Shown here in pieces: positions 50,354-61,759 of a stretch of DNA of 64,000 bases. A program made the position numbers and the translations under genes. Each line of letters starts with the position of its first letter. Positions within the stretch are counted from its first letter, which is position 1. The notes beneath the pieces were generated by a model. It saw nothing but the letters and a program-made list of their open reading frames with translations. It was not told where the DNA came from and searched no databases. Origin of the DNA: Magnolia sinica (Eukaryota; Streptophyta; Magnoliopsida; Magnoliales; Magnoliaceae); assembly GCF_029962835.1 (NCBI RefSeq), contig NC_080582.1, positions 18,794,032 to 18,858,031 on the forward strand, read 5' to 3'.

Positions 50354-50669
50354 TTTTTCAATGGCTGCGCTTATAGCTACGGTTACAACCTATATAGACA
50401 TAAGGGGCCTAGCTTCCAGAAATCACATTCTGTTTAACCAGGGGCAATTTCAATATCCGCGGTTACCTTGCGGTTATAATACGTAGCTATAGGGTACCCT
50501 AGCTTTCAGAAATCACATTTCTGAAAAAAGCAGGGGCATTTTGGTTCAGCAAATGTGCGTCCGTACAGATGGGATTATTCTTAAAAGCTAAAAATAAATG
50601 GGGTCAAAAAGGTTCGTGCGCCATAAGTGGGTCGTACATTAGGAAATTTCTCCAAATGTTACAGAGGAT

Positions 50670-52100
50670 TCCAGTCGTAACAAAACAGCGTACTTTTAAC
50701 TGATCACCTGCAACCAGCTGCATGCTAAGTTATCATGCAGTTCATTTTTTCTTGCCAAAGATTCTCATATGAAAGACATCCCAACAATAGAAATAGTGGG
50801 CCCCATCAGGAAGATCATCTTCCTCGAATTTCAGGCTATCCGCTCATTAAGTAGGCCACACGACATGGGTACCAAGTCAGACCATCATCCATCCATTGAT
50901 TTCATCGAAGTATCCATTTCTCATCAGAATATCCTCCCTGTTTTCACAACCAATAATCTTTATGGTGGGACCCATCGTTTACATGGATCAGATTCCCCAC
51001 ACATGTAACACGTTGGCGGGAAAGATGGATCTGCATACAGCCGGCCGTGAGCGATCGATTGTCTTTTATTCGAACATGAAGTGTGGGGAGGAATCGCGAC
51101 GCACGTGCAACATGGCAGGCGTGTGGGATATCTGGTCAATTCATCTGGTTTGGCCAGCCTCTCATGTGCTCTGCGTCCAAAATCAGCCCTCTTGCATCAT
51201 TAACTAGACCAGATTCGCATGGAAAAAACGGACGGTTGAAAAAAAAACAACGGGAGATTCAATTTCCGCGTGAGGCGATATATAACGTTGGCTGCATGCA
51301 TCTCTTCAATATCTCCTCATGCCAATCACCTTCGTTCACATGCTGACATGTCACACTTGTGTATGATCCTAGCCATTCATAAGGTAGGGACACAAACATG
51401 AAATATCCTTTATAATAATCAAGATAATATTCTCATCAAGTGGACCACAATTGTAGATTTTTATAGGCCGTTATTCATCTATTTTCTTACCCTTCATTTT
51501 CCTCACCTTAATGTCGCGAATCTGATAAGTGGACCGACCTAACTGTTGTATAAAACATATTAGAAGTGGTTCCCAGCTGATGAATGGACCTTTTCTCGAA
51601 TACGCGTGCCAAGTTGGCACGTGTGCCGCAAATGTCCTCTTCAATATCTTCTCGCGCGAATCGCCTAAAGAAACTTTACCTCTGCTCAGCAACTTCTGAT
51701 ACGATCCTCGACCGATGGCGTGGCAAATCATACTCGGGCTCTTAGTTCTCACAGGTGGGGTCATCTTCCAAAAATCGACACCGTTGATCTGATAAAAACC
51801 AACCTGGATAGACGATTACCATAAAAAAGGTACGTACTGGAATATGCCAGTCACCAATCACTGGACCGGTGTAATATAGACCGTTCCTTTAACTTTTTCC
51901 TTAGCCATCAGCGCAGGAAACAGATAGAGAAAGGTAAGGAATTTTCCACGGAGGATCGTTTCAAATCATCATAACAACATCAATATTACGGAAAAATGGG
52001 CCCCACATGAAATGACTAAAAACTGAAAACCCGAGTATAACATGCAAATCCTCGGGTCGAGGATGGAATAATTCCAGTCCAATCCAACGTCTCTCTTTCC
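50670..52100. other. Region upstream of the kinase leader exon, no gene
   Basis: Mixed sequence with no coding region recognised. The part nearest 52100 is probably the kinase gene promoter. CGATATATAAC at 51277 is TATA-like but lies 800 bp away, so no core promoter is claimed. Confidence 0.45.
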
Positions 52101-52262
52101 CGTCGTCGACCTTTGTACCTTTCTCTGTTCTTTCTGCAACCACGTCCAACACTCCAAAAGAAGAAGAAGAAGTCTAAAAAAGAGGAAGAGAAGACTGCTG
52201 CTTTGATTCGTCGTCTAGGAAGCAATTCCAACATCGAAATTCACTTGTTTTCATCTCCCAAG
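52100..52262 (+). other. Probable 5' untranslated exon of the CRLK-like kinase gene
   Basis: A pyrimidine/AAG-rich leader-like stretch ends TCATCTCCCAAG before the donor GTATGC at 52263. T-rich intron-like sequence follows for over 1 kb. The first coding exon has a good acceptor (TATGACAG, 58763). The pairing of the two is inference and the transcription start is unknown. Confidence 0.5.
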
Positions 52263-53099
52263 GTATGCTACGTTCACCAAATCATTTTTTTTTATCGATT
52301 TTTTTTTTCGCATTGATATAAGCTGGTTGCTGGATTTTTCTGGGGATTTCTCTTATTTATTTGTGTATTTTTGCTGGGTTTGGATTATTGGGTGTTTCTG
52401 TTTTTGGGTTTTAGTACAGCGCATTTAATCATTGGAAATGGTTTTTGAAAATCTTCATTGAAATGAGCTTGTTTTGATGACGATGGTTGTTGGATTTTCT
52501 TTTACATTTTGATGGGATTGGATTTTTTGTTTCAGGATTTTAAGGCAACCCTTTTAATGATTGGAGGTGGTTTTGAGAATTTGAAATAAGTTTGTTTTGA
52601 TGATTCTTACTCTTGGGTTTTCCAGAAACTTCTATTTTACTTTTATTATTATTATTATTTAATCTTTTATTTATTTATTTATATAGGTCTGGATTCTTGG
52701 GTTGTGTTTGTTTTGGATTTTAAAAGCCTGTTTAATCATTGAGTATTTTTTGAAAAAATTCCATTGAAATGAGCTGTTTTGAAGAAGCTGATTCTTTGGT
52801 TTTTCTAGAAATTCTTTTTTCTTTTGATGGGTTTGAATTCCTTGGTGTTGTTATATTTTGAACTTTAAGAGAACCCATTTAATAATCTGAGTTTTTTTTT
52901 TTTTTTTTGAAAATTTCCTTGTAAATGAGTGATGCTGTTTATTTGTTTTTCTAGGAATTTGTTGTTTTCTGCTGGGTTTTGATTCTTGGGGTCCTTTTTT
53001 TCCCCTTTTCTTTTTCGTTCTAAAATAGCCCATCTATTATGGAAATCATTTAAAGAAATTTCATAGAAATGAGGTCTTTGATGGTTCTGGTTCTTTGTT

Positions 53100-53330
53100 T
53101 CTCTTGTTTATATGCCACCAAATCCGTTCATAAGTTGAGTCACACTAGCATTAAAGGAAAACACAAATACCAGTCTGATCATTGGCCCCTTGAAGGTTTC
53201 AATGGTAGGCATTCACATCCCACAGTTTCTTCTGGTGTGGCCCACTTGAGTTTTGAATCTGCCTGATTTTTGGGCTCCCATACTAATACGAGCTGGCACA
53301 ATGGAAGGACGGATGTGGAAATTCAAAACT
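53100..53330. mobile_element. Foldback half-element (kinase intron 1)
   Basis: Family words of the right half only: GTTTCAATGGTAGGCATTCA, TCTGGTGTGGCCCACTTGAG, GAAGGACGGATGTGGA. The left half is missing. Confidence 0.5.
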
Positions 53331-54104
53331 CTTTTTTTTTTCTTAGTTTTTACACAGGCTCCCTGTAATTGGTGTTGTAGGAAATTCACGTCCCTGTTTC
53401 TTGTTTTCTTCTGAGTTTGAATTCCAGATTAGTTTATAGTTTGGAATTTTAAGAGAACCAATTTGATCATTTAAATGAGTATTTTGAGAAATTTCATTGA
53501 CACGAGTTGTGTTGATAGTGTTGGTTTGTGGGTATTGTGGAAATATCTTGTTTTTTGCTGGACTTGGATTGTCTGAGTCTTGTTATTTTTGGATTGTACC
53601 CGTGGACCAAAACATCTCTTGTACTTGTGTTACTTGTGTACAGTGAAGATCAGGACCTTTGATGTGGTGGGACCTCATGTGGATTGGCTATATCCCCAAA
53701 AAAGCAAGGCAATTGGATGGCGGTGGACATCCAATTAGTGGCCTTGAGAGTGGGTGGTCCCCTCAAAGCAGATCAATGTCCACGTTCAATGGAAAAACTC
53801 ACAACAACTGCATGATTGCTGCAATTCGATGTTGGAATTCACACCATTCAACTCATGTGTTGCTCACCAGAGCGACAGTCTTGATTACCATACTTATTTT
53901 CCATGTTTATGGTGATGATGGAACTGCTTAGGACTTCTAAGCTAGTGCGATAGCATCCCTCTTATTACTCTCGTCCATGTTGGTACATGTTTTTATCCCT
54001 TGATAGAGTGATACCACCGATCAGTTTGGGGAGCCGTTATTATCTTGCGTAATATTTTCTATGAACATAAACTAGAGGGTGTAGCATGAATTTACTTTTA
54101 AGAT

Positions 54105-57100
54105 TTTTTGTTTTTGTTTTTGTGGGAAAGGTTAAGAATTTTGTTAAGAAAGGCAAAAGAATACAACCACAGAAAAAGAAAACACCAAAACTCCCCCTAA
54201 TCAGGTGCCCATTCCCTTAAAAATGAGAAAACCTTACTAATCACCGTTGGGACTGATCGACACACATTCCTAAAACAATGATCATTTTTCTCCCCCCAAA
54301 TAGTCCATAGGACTGCCAGCACAGTTTTCCTCCACTTGACTTTCTGATTTAATTGGCATTCCATCATGTCAAGGGTCGAATAAGCCTTCCACTGAACTTG
54401 GCATAACCCAGACTATGTTGAAGAAGTTGAGGATACTGACCCACCGGCTTGAGGCAAATGGACACAGGACGAAGAGATGATTCATTGATTTTGCACCATT
54501 CTTACATAGAAGGCAGATGTTTGGGAGGATCATTCCCCTTTTTTGTAAATTGTCAAAAGTGAGACTCTATTTCTCCCCACGAGCCATGCGAAGGCTACAA
54601 CCTTAGGTGGGCTCCATAACTCTAGACATGGCCTGTATGGCTGTAACTGAGAGGAGAGGGGATCCGTCTAGTGAAATTATGCATCAATTTCGCTGAGAAA
54701 GAGTCCGATTTGTCATTTGCTCCAAATCAACGAAATAGGCGAGCATGGAGAGGGGGAAATGCTCTCTAGTCTCTGCAAAAGTTGGACAAATTCCTCTTCC
54801 TCAGTCTCATTCCAAGGGGGAATCCAGACACCGAAGGCACTGAAACAATTTGCAACCAGGTTAGGAAAATTTGACCCCAAAGAATGATCTCCAACCCAAA
54901 TACCATCCAAAAACAGATTCTTTCGCTGCTGCCTAGGGAAAATCTGATCCCTCCCACACCTTGTTCTCCAAAAGAGTTGCCGATTTCCATAAATGAGAAG
55001 CTCTATGCACATAGGAGATTTTGGTCCGCCAGTCGAGGGAAGATATGCCATATTTCCTTTCGATAACTGATCTCTAAAGACTGCTTTCCTCAATGCGAAA
55101 CCTCCAAACCCACTTGCACAAAGGGCTTCATTCATGACCTCAAGGCTTTTAATGCCAGCCCGCCTTCCTTATAAAGCTTACAGACTTATCTCCAATCTAG
55201 CAAATGAAACTTACAATTTGAACCCACACCTTGCCAAAGGAAACTGCTTCTCAGAGAGCATTTTTTATAAGATCACCTTTGGACATTTGAAGAGAGAAAG
55301 GAAATAAAAAGGCAGATTTGATACAACAGCTTTGATGAGCGCATGTCTTCCGCCTAGGGATAAGTGCCTGGCTTTCCACGGAGAGAGTTCTCTTTCCATT
55401 TTCTCAACAACCTCATCCCACAATTGCTTTGGTAGCTTGCCAATACAAAGAGGGAGGCCCAAATAAAAAATTTGGGAAGGAACCAGCCCTACAACCAAAA
55501 GCAGCAGCCATGCTAGAAACCTTCGACTCTGATAAATGAATCCCCAAAATTTCACACTTGCAGATATTAACTTTTGGGCTGGATGCAACCTCAAAGCAAA
55601 CAACTATCTTCTGGAGATTATCGACCATGAAGAGATCTGCCTTGCTAAAAATAAGTGTGTCATCCGTGAACTGAAGGTGGGATACCCGTGAGGCTATATT
55701 TCCCACCCTAACACCTTGGAAAAGACCCCCTTCCTAAGCACTTCCGAGATGACTAAAAATAAGAATGGGGATAGGGGATCCCCCGGCCTTAGACCTTTGT
55801 ATGCATGGAAATATCCAAAAGAAGACCCGTTGATGAGGACCGAAAATCTAGCCGATCAGATGCATTCCTGAATCCAACTTCTCCACTGAGGCCCGCACCC
55901 TTGTCTACCGAGCATGTAATTGAGAAAATTCCAATCCACATGATCGTATGCTTTCTTTAGGGCACGAATCGATGCATTTATGGGCTACCAGCACTCAAAC
56001 TAAAATTTGTGATGCAGGACAATTAACCACTTGCTCTAAAAGCTCGAACTGATAGAGCATGACGAATTAATCCCTTTCTCGCATAGCTCAGGCCCCACAT
56101 CGTATGGGCACTAAAGGACCTCGGCCAAACCCCCCTCGTGGGCCCCAAATCACATGGGTACCGCCTCACACGAGTTACTTGCTTCACACGGGTGGGGCCC
56201 GCCTCACATGGGCCACCCACGCCGAGTGTGCCCCTGCATCCCATAGGCAACCTCACTCGAGCTCGGTGTGAAAATGCCCCCGCATTAATCACCCCCGGTG
56301 AGGAGTCTCGAACACGAGACCTCCCGCTTTGATACCAATTTGATGCAGGACAATTAACCACTTGCTCTAAAAGCTCGAACTGATAGAGCATGACGAATTA
56401 ATCCCTTTCTCGCATAGCTCAGGCCCCACATCGTATGGGCACTAAAGGACCTCGACCAAACCCCCCTCGTGGGCCCCAAATCACATGGGTACCGCCTCAC
56501 ACGAGTTACTTGCTTCACACGGGTGGGGCCCGCCTCACATGGGCCACCCACGCCGAGTGTGCCCCTGCATCCCATAGGCAACCTCACTCGAGCTCGGTGT
56601 GAAAATGCCCCCGCATTAATCACCCCCGGTGAGGAGTCTCGAACACGAGACCTCCCGCTTTGATACCAATTTGATGCAGGACAATTAACCACTTGCTCTA
56701 AAAGCTCGAACTGATAGAGCATGATGAATTAATCCCTTTATCTCATAGCCCAGGCCCCACATCGCATGGGTTAGAACCTCAGCCGAACCCCCCTCGTGGG
56801 CCCCAAATCACATGGGTACCGCCTCACACGGACTGCCCACCCCGAGTGTGCCCCTGCATCTCACAGGCAACCCCACTCGAGCCCGGTGTGAAAATGCCCC
56901 TGTATTAATTTGCCACCATGCAACGAAGGCACTTTGATTGGAGGCATTGACTTTCAGGAGGGCAGCTCAAAATCTTTGCGCGAGGATCTTGGCCAGAATT
57001 TTACAAGGCTGTTAATTAGGCTCATTGGTCTAAAGTTTTTTTTATGTAGGGAGCTCCTTCTATCTTTGGAATAATCGCGCGAAAGGAATGGCCCATGTTT

Positions 57101-57340
57101 ATAGGCAGCTCCTTCTAAAAAACAGTTACCACATTTTTGTCTCCATTAAACTGTACTTATATTAGCCTCTTGCATCTGAAGAAAAACGAGATCAAACAAG
57201 CCTCACTTTTAACGTTGTTAGCGCCAGAAAAAAAATCCTTTTGACTCCTTGCATACATATAGGATTGGGTATTCCTCTCCTCTTAGCAAATACTCTTCCC
57301 AATTGCAATTGGACATTTGAGTACATCTTTCATACTTGTA
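54105..57340 (-). mobile_element. L1-type LINE in kinase intron 1, 5'-truncated, interrupted
   Basis: Minus-strand ORF2 pieces of a plant L1 retroposon. A reverse-transcriptase part with QFTDDTLIFS (FADD-box equivalent) and LGIHLSESKV is at 55265-55706. Further RT sequence (ISLINxL, ILAKILA) lies near 56920-57060. A C-terminal part with NEALCASGFGGFALRK and GIWVGD lies at 54713-55135, and the tail WTIWGEKNDHCFRN near 54280. Stops and frame changes break it, so it is a pseudogene. The 3' end has a CAAAAA-type tail near 54105. An array of a tRNA-like repeat splits it at 56011-56909. The 5' limit is uncertain. Confidence 0.85.
56011..56909 (-). repeat. Tandem array of a 331-bp tRNA-like repeat, 2.7 copies
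   Basis: Copies start at 56011, 56342 and 56673; the period is exactly 331 bp. The first two are almost identical; the third is diverged and shorter. On the minus strand each unit has TTAGAGCAAGTGGTTAATTG (A-box-like), then GGTCTCGTGTTCGAGACTCC (B-box-like), as in tRNA-derived SINEs. LINE sequence resumes on both sides. Confidence 0.88.
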
Positions 57341-57832
57341 ATGCAGGGGCATTTCACACCAGGCTCGAGTGGGGTAGCCCGTGGGATGCGGGGACACTCG
57401 GGGTGAGTGACCCATGTGATTTGGGGCCCACGGGAGAGGTCTCGTGTTCGAAACTCCTCACCGGGGGTGATTAATGCAGGGGCATTTCACACCGGGCTCG
57501 AGTGGGGTAGCCCGTGGGATGTGGGGACACACTCGGGGTGGGTGACTCATGTGATTTGGGGCCCACGGGGGAGGTCTCGTGTTCGAGACTCCTTACCGGG
57601 GGTAATTAATGCAGGGGCATTTCACACTGGGCTCGAGTGGGGTAGCCTGTGGGATGCGGGGACACACTCGGGGTGGGCGGCCCATGTGCTTTGGGGCCCA
57701 CGAGCCCACGAGGGGGGTTGGGCCGAGGTCCTAACCCATGAGATGTGGGGCCTAGGCTATGAGAAAAAGGGATTAATTCGCCATACTTTAATAGTTCGAG
57801 CTTTTAGATCAAGTGGTTAATTGTCCTGCATC
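57341..57832 (+). repeat. Tandem array of the same family, ~133-bp units, opposite orientation
   Basis: ATGCAGGGGCATTTCACACC begins units at 57341, 57474 and 57609. Each has GGTCTCGTGTTCGA except the last, which runs on to TAGATCAAGTGGTTAATTGT and CCTGCATCAA. The units are a shortened form of the 331-bp repeat, lacking its middle. Confidence 0.85.
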
Positions 57833-58828
57833 AACTTGCCTCTATTAGATGCTTATAAATTCAAAATCTATAGGAACTGAATAGAACTTCACATGAATTT
57901 ATAGTTACTTCTTGAAAATTTGAATAGCTTAATCAGTTAGGTCTGTCACATTATCTATTGTGTTTGCAGTTGGAGCTTGCTAAATCGTTACATGTCTCTT
58001 ACCGCTGAATATCCTATGCTGTTGTTAATATTCGTAAGAAGAGAATTGCATTTTTTGTGATACGAAATTTCCTTCTAATTCGTTGTTTCCATGCTTGTTG
58101 GGTTATCCGACGGAATGGAACCATGTGAATTAAGTTCCATGTAAAATGTTCGAAATAATTTGATGGCATGCACCACAGTCCTGTTTAGAGGAATTTCTCT
58201 TGCTACCATCATCTATCAGTTCCACATGCCACAGAAATCATTGTGTTTGGTCACCTTTATCTCATTGGTGATCCATGTTGATATCTGGATGCATTCATCT
58301 TTAACTATGAAGGATCTGTCTTTGAGAAATCACATAACCTGTATTCTTCTGACTTCACTGCCATTTTTTAAAGTTGTGGTGTCTCATCCATACACACATG
58401 GGTTACATTACTGAAATCCAGATCATCTAAAGAATGGGTCCTGTTGTTGGAGTATTTGCCCAAACATTACTATGATTAGTTTTTATCCATCTGATTTTGC
58501 CCATCGAATTTGGACCATTGATGAAGTTATCTTTCGTTTTCCATCTTATGGCCACCAATTATATGTTTTGGATCGTTCTATCAATTCAACTTTCAGAATG
58601 GGCTCTATGATTTGGGCAGCCTGATTAACATACATATATGCCTAGTGTAAGATGGATGAGTTGCCATCATCTAGATTCGTGTATAAATGTGAACCATGCT
58701 CGTCTTATTGTTTGTTGATTTGTTTTGTACATTCACCATGTATACTTCTTTGTGGTATGACAGGAACTTGACATTGTGTGAGTTTTGCAAGATGTTCTCA
58801 CCTTCTGCACATCAAAAGGGACCACAAA

Positions 58829-59157
58829 ATGCATCAAACTGAATTAGTTATCGTTTGTGTCACTGTTGGTGTGGCCTTTGGAATTTTGGCAGCATCTGGC
58901 ACGTTTATTGCTGTAAGGTTGTACAGAAAGCGTTCTCGCCTCCAAAATCACTCGAATGAGAATGGTGTCACAACTCTTCCTATCCGTGCAAATGGCATTG
59001 GTACAAGCATGGAGTCTAGTGTATCACTCTCACATTCTGATGTTTTTCATGGCTCACCACACTTGGCCAAAAAGAGCACTCAATGGTCTTGGTGGGGCAG
59101 CCATGATAATAAAGATATGTTTTCTTCAGTATCCGGCATTCCGAGATACTCATACAA
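58829..59157 (+). CDS. CRLK-like receptor-like kinase, first coding exon (gene continues past window)
   Basis: Encodes the N-terminal 109 residues of a plant membrane kinase related to the Arabidopsis calcium/calmodulin-regulated receptor-like kinases (CRLK1/CRLK2, At5g15730 type), which signal in cold and calcium responses. Seen: a short N-terminus, one membrane segment at residues 6-29 (VIVCVTVGVAFGILAASG), basic RLYRKRSRL just inside, a Ser-rich juxtamembrane stretch, and the diagnostic SGIPRYSYK that precedes the kinase domain in this family. It starts at the ATG of MHQTEL, the usual family start, 65 bases after the acceptor at 58763. The donor GTACGA follows at 59158, inside the Lys110 codon. 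The kinase exons were not found before 64000, so that intron exceeds 4.8 kb. The family assignment is firm; CRLK1 versus CRLK2 is not settled. Confidence 0.83.
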
Positions 59158-59613
59158 GTACGAACTTTCACTTCTTTGACTTAATAGTGCTAGAATTTGA
59201 AGAATCACAATACTTTCCTTTTTTTCTTCTTTTCTTATCATACGAAATGAAATACAAGTGAAATTCATATGTCATCCTTGTAATTGCTACTCTTCTTCTT
59301 TGTTCTTTTTATCTTGATATTTTTTTAAAAACTATATTTACCACATTGAGATAATGTGCAAGTACATGCTTTTCTGGTTTGATTCTCATAAACATGGATT
59401 TTCGACTTGGCGACTCGGATTAACTCATTCTATCTTGGGTTGAGTCACAACTTCCCAAGTCAGGTGAGGGCTCATTGTATTGAACTAGCTCAATTAGTAC
59501 CAAATCAGATTCAACTCAGATGCGTCATATTGGACTCATCCGAATCTTAAAACCCTACTTATACATTAATTTACTTTTAAGCATCTATAAATCTTAAATT
59601 GTAAGGAAAATGA

Positions 59614-61757
59614 TTTTTTTTTTTTTTTTTGAAGATGATAGTTTTGTTGATTAAAGGCCAAAGAATTACATTGCATCCCAAGATAGAAAGATCGTAGTCG
59701 CCAAAGCCAACTGAGATTGAGGCCCATTCCATGACATCGGCCTTAGTCTGCGTGAAAACTCCCGATGCATTCTTGCAAAGATTATGGAAGCACTGGTTGT
59801 TCCTCTCCTCCCATAAGATTGACAAGATGGCTAATAAAGCCATCCTTCAAAGTCTCTTTCCTCTCTTGCCAACCCCTTCCCCATGTCACGATTGAAGGAG
59901 CTCCTCAATTTACTTTGGCATCACCCAAGCTACCCTGAAAATTCACAGAAATCTACTCCACATCTCCCTTGCAAACACACAATGAGTGAAGAGATGGTCG
60001 ACCAATTTCTCACCCCACCACAGAGGAAGCAAATGTGATGATTACCATTCCCCTCTTCCGAAGGTTATTGATCGTTAGCACCTTGTTCTGTCCCACCAAA
60101 CATGCCATAGCCACTACCTTGGGGGGAGCCCCATAAGACCTAAGGAAGTATGCAACTCTTCCCCTCGCGGCGAAGACCTGAATAAGCAATACATAGAAAG
60201 ACCGGATGGAGAATCTCCCAGATTTATCTTTGAGCTACACCAAGAAGTCTGAATCCAAAGAGAGTGGTATATCTGATAGCTACCCGGATATAATGATGAA
60301 CTCTTCCGACAGGTTCTAGGGGAACTTGGATCTTAAGATTGAATAACAACAAGCTACAGGGACATCCAAGTCTGGGGACAAGCTAGCCAGCTTTTTGTAC
60401 TCACACAGCCTCCTCTCGCCCAACCAATCATCCCTCCAAAACCTGACTCTTCTCCCCTCACTTATAGAGAACTGCACCCCTCCTCGAATCTGCTCTTCGT
60501 GCTCAAGATAGCCTTTCATAACTCTGTTGCCCTGTACAAGGAGGACTTCTTTGTCCACCATCTCCCTTCTTCAGTTTCATACTTCCTCACTACAACTTCC
60601 TTCCAGAAGCTTTAGTCTTTTGAGCTGAACGTCCATTGCCATTTGCCCAGAAGTGCCAAATTCATAATTTTCAGTTTCTTAATTCCTACTCCCCCTTTCT
60701 TTATCGGTCTACACATCTACTCCTATCTCATGAGGTGGAATTTTTTTTTCTACGAGCCACGCCATAAGAAATAGCGCTTATGGTTTTCTAGCTTCTTTCA
60801 TACCCCTTTCAGGTACTTTAAAGAGATAAGAAGCGGAGCAGGAGATTAGATAATAGTACTTTGATCAAGGTTACTCTCAACTTTCTCAATTACCTTATCC
60901 CACAAGCGCTTTGTCGGCTTCTCAATGCGCAACGGAAGGCCCAAGTATGACGAAGGGAACGAGCCAGTGCTGCACCCGAATGGCTCTGCTAGCTTTTTAA
61001 CATCCTGCTTAGAGATGCTTATATCTCTTTTGGACATTTGCCTTTAAAGACTTGATGCCACTTTGAAGCAACAAAGAAATTTTCCAAGTTTATCCACCTC
61101 AGCCTTCTCTGAATAGCAAAAAAGGATTGTCATGTGCAATCTAAAGGTGGGATACATAAAAGTCTCCATTATCCACCTTAAATCTGCTAATGAGCCGTGG
61201 CGCCTCCCATTTGTCCAACATTTTGCATAGAGGTTCCGCTATCACAACAAACAAAAATGGGGATAATGGATCCCCTTGCCTGAGCCCTCGAGATGACTTG
61301 AAGAATCCTTTCGGCGACCCATTTACAATGATTGAGAACTTGGTCGAACTTGCACATGCCTCGATCCATCTCTTTCACTTCTCTCTACACCTGGGACAAC
61401 CAAGCATGTAATCCAAAAAGTCCCATTCCACATGATTGTATGCCTTTTCTAGATTAAGCTTGCACATAATGTTACTCTTGCCTTAAATGATCACACGATG
61501 TACATTGAAATTTTGATATGCTATTACAATACATTTATTGATGAGGACATCACGTCACGTACACCCTTACATATGCCTGGGACAACCAAGCATGTAATCC
61601 AAAAAGTCCCATTCCACATGATTGTATGCCTTTTCTAGATTAAGCTTGCACATAATGTTACTCTTGCCTTGAATGATCACACGATGTATATTGAAATTTT
61701 GATATGCTATTACAATACATTTATTGATGAGGACATCACGTCACGTACACCCTTGCG
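59614..61757 (-). mobile_element. L1-type LINE in kinase intron 2, 5'-truncated, broken
   Basis: The minus-strand element ends in a poly-A tail (T-run at 59614-59630). ORF2 pieces: reverse transcriptase GCSTGSFPSSYLGLPLRIEK near 60910-60980, then GRRVRFWRDDWLGERRLCEY at about 60410-60480, and tail LWEERNNQCFHN near 59800. Frames are broken by stops, so it is a pseudogene. It is related to the LINE at 54105 but not the same copy. The 5' part is duplicated in tandem at 61390-61757. Confidence 0.85.
61390..61757. repeat. 186-bp tandem duplication at the 5' end of the LINE
   Basis: CTGGGACAACCAAGCATGTA starts at 61391 and again at 61577. The two copies differ at only a few sites and both end near ACACCCTT. 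Confidence 0.9.
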
Positions 61758-61759
61758 TA

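Larger units (their letters stand above)
48697..50653. mobile_element. Composite TIR element, 1.96 kb, ~130-bp terminal inverted repeats
   Basis: The left end GGAGAAATTTCCTACTGTAC is answered by the inverted right end (GTACATTAGGAAATTTCTCC). Similarity continues for about 130 bp to AAAATGCCCCTGC. AAATGTT flanks both sides (48690-48696 and 50654-50660), a 7-bp direct repeat. It contains a foldback element (48885-49355) and a large hairpin (49415-50353). No transposase frame was seen. Long TIRs suggest a Mutator-like origin but the 7-bp duplication does not settle the superfamily. Confidence 0.78.

Noticed and set aside
54884-55066. Plus-strand frame opposite the first LINE
   Set aside because: Antisense shadow of the LINE C-terminal part.
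56290-56335. Functional tRNA gene suggested by the B-box-like GTGTTCGAGACTCC
   Set aside because: No cloverleaf with acceptor and anticodon stems can be drawn; it fits a tRNA-derived repeat.
56023-57820. Frames of 122-137 aa repeated in the tRNA-like arrays
   Set aside because: They repeat with the array unit and carry no protein domain; the pol III-like boxes explain the sequence better.
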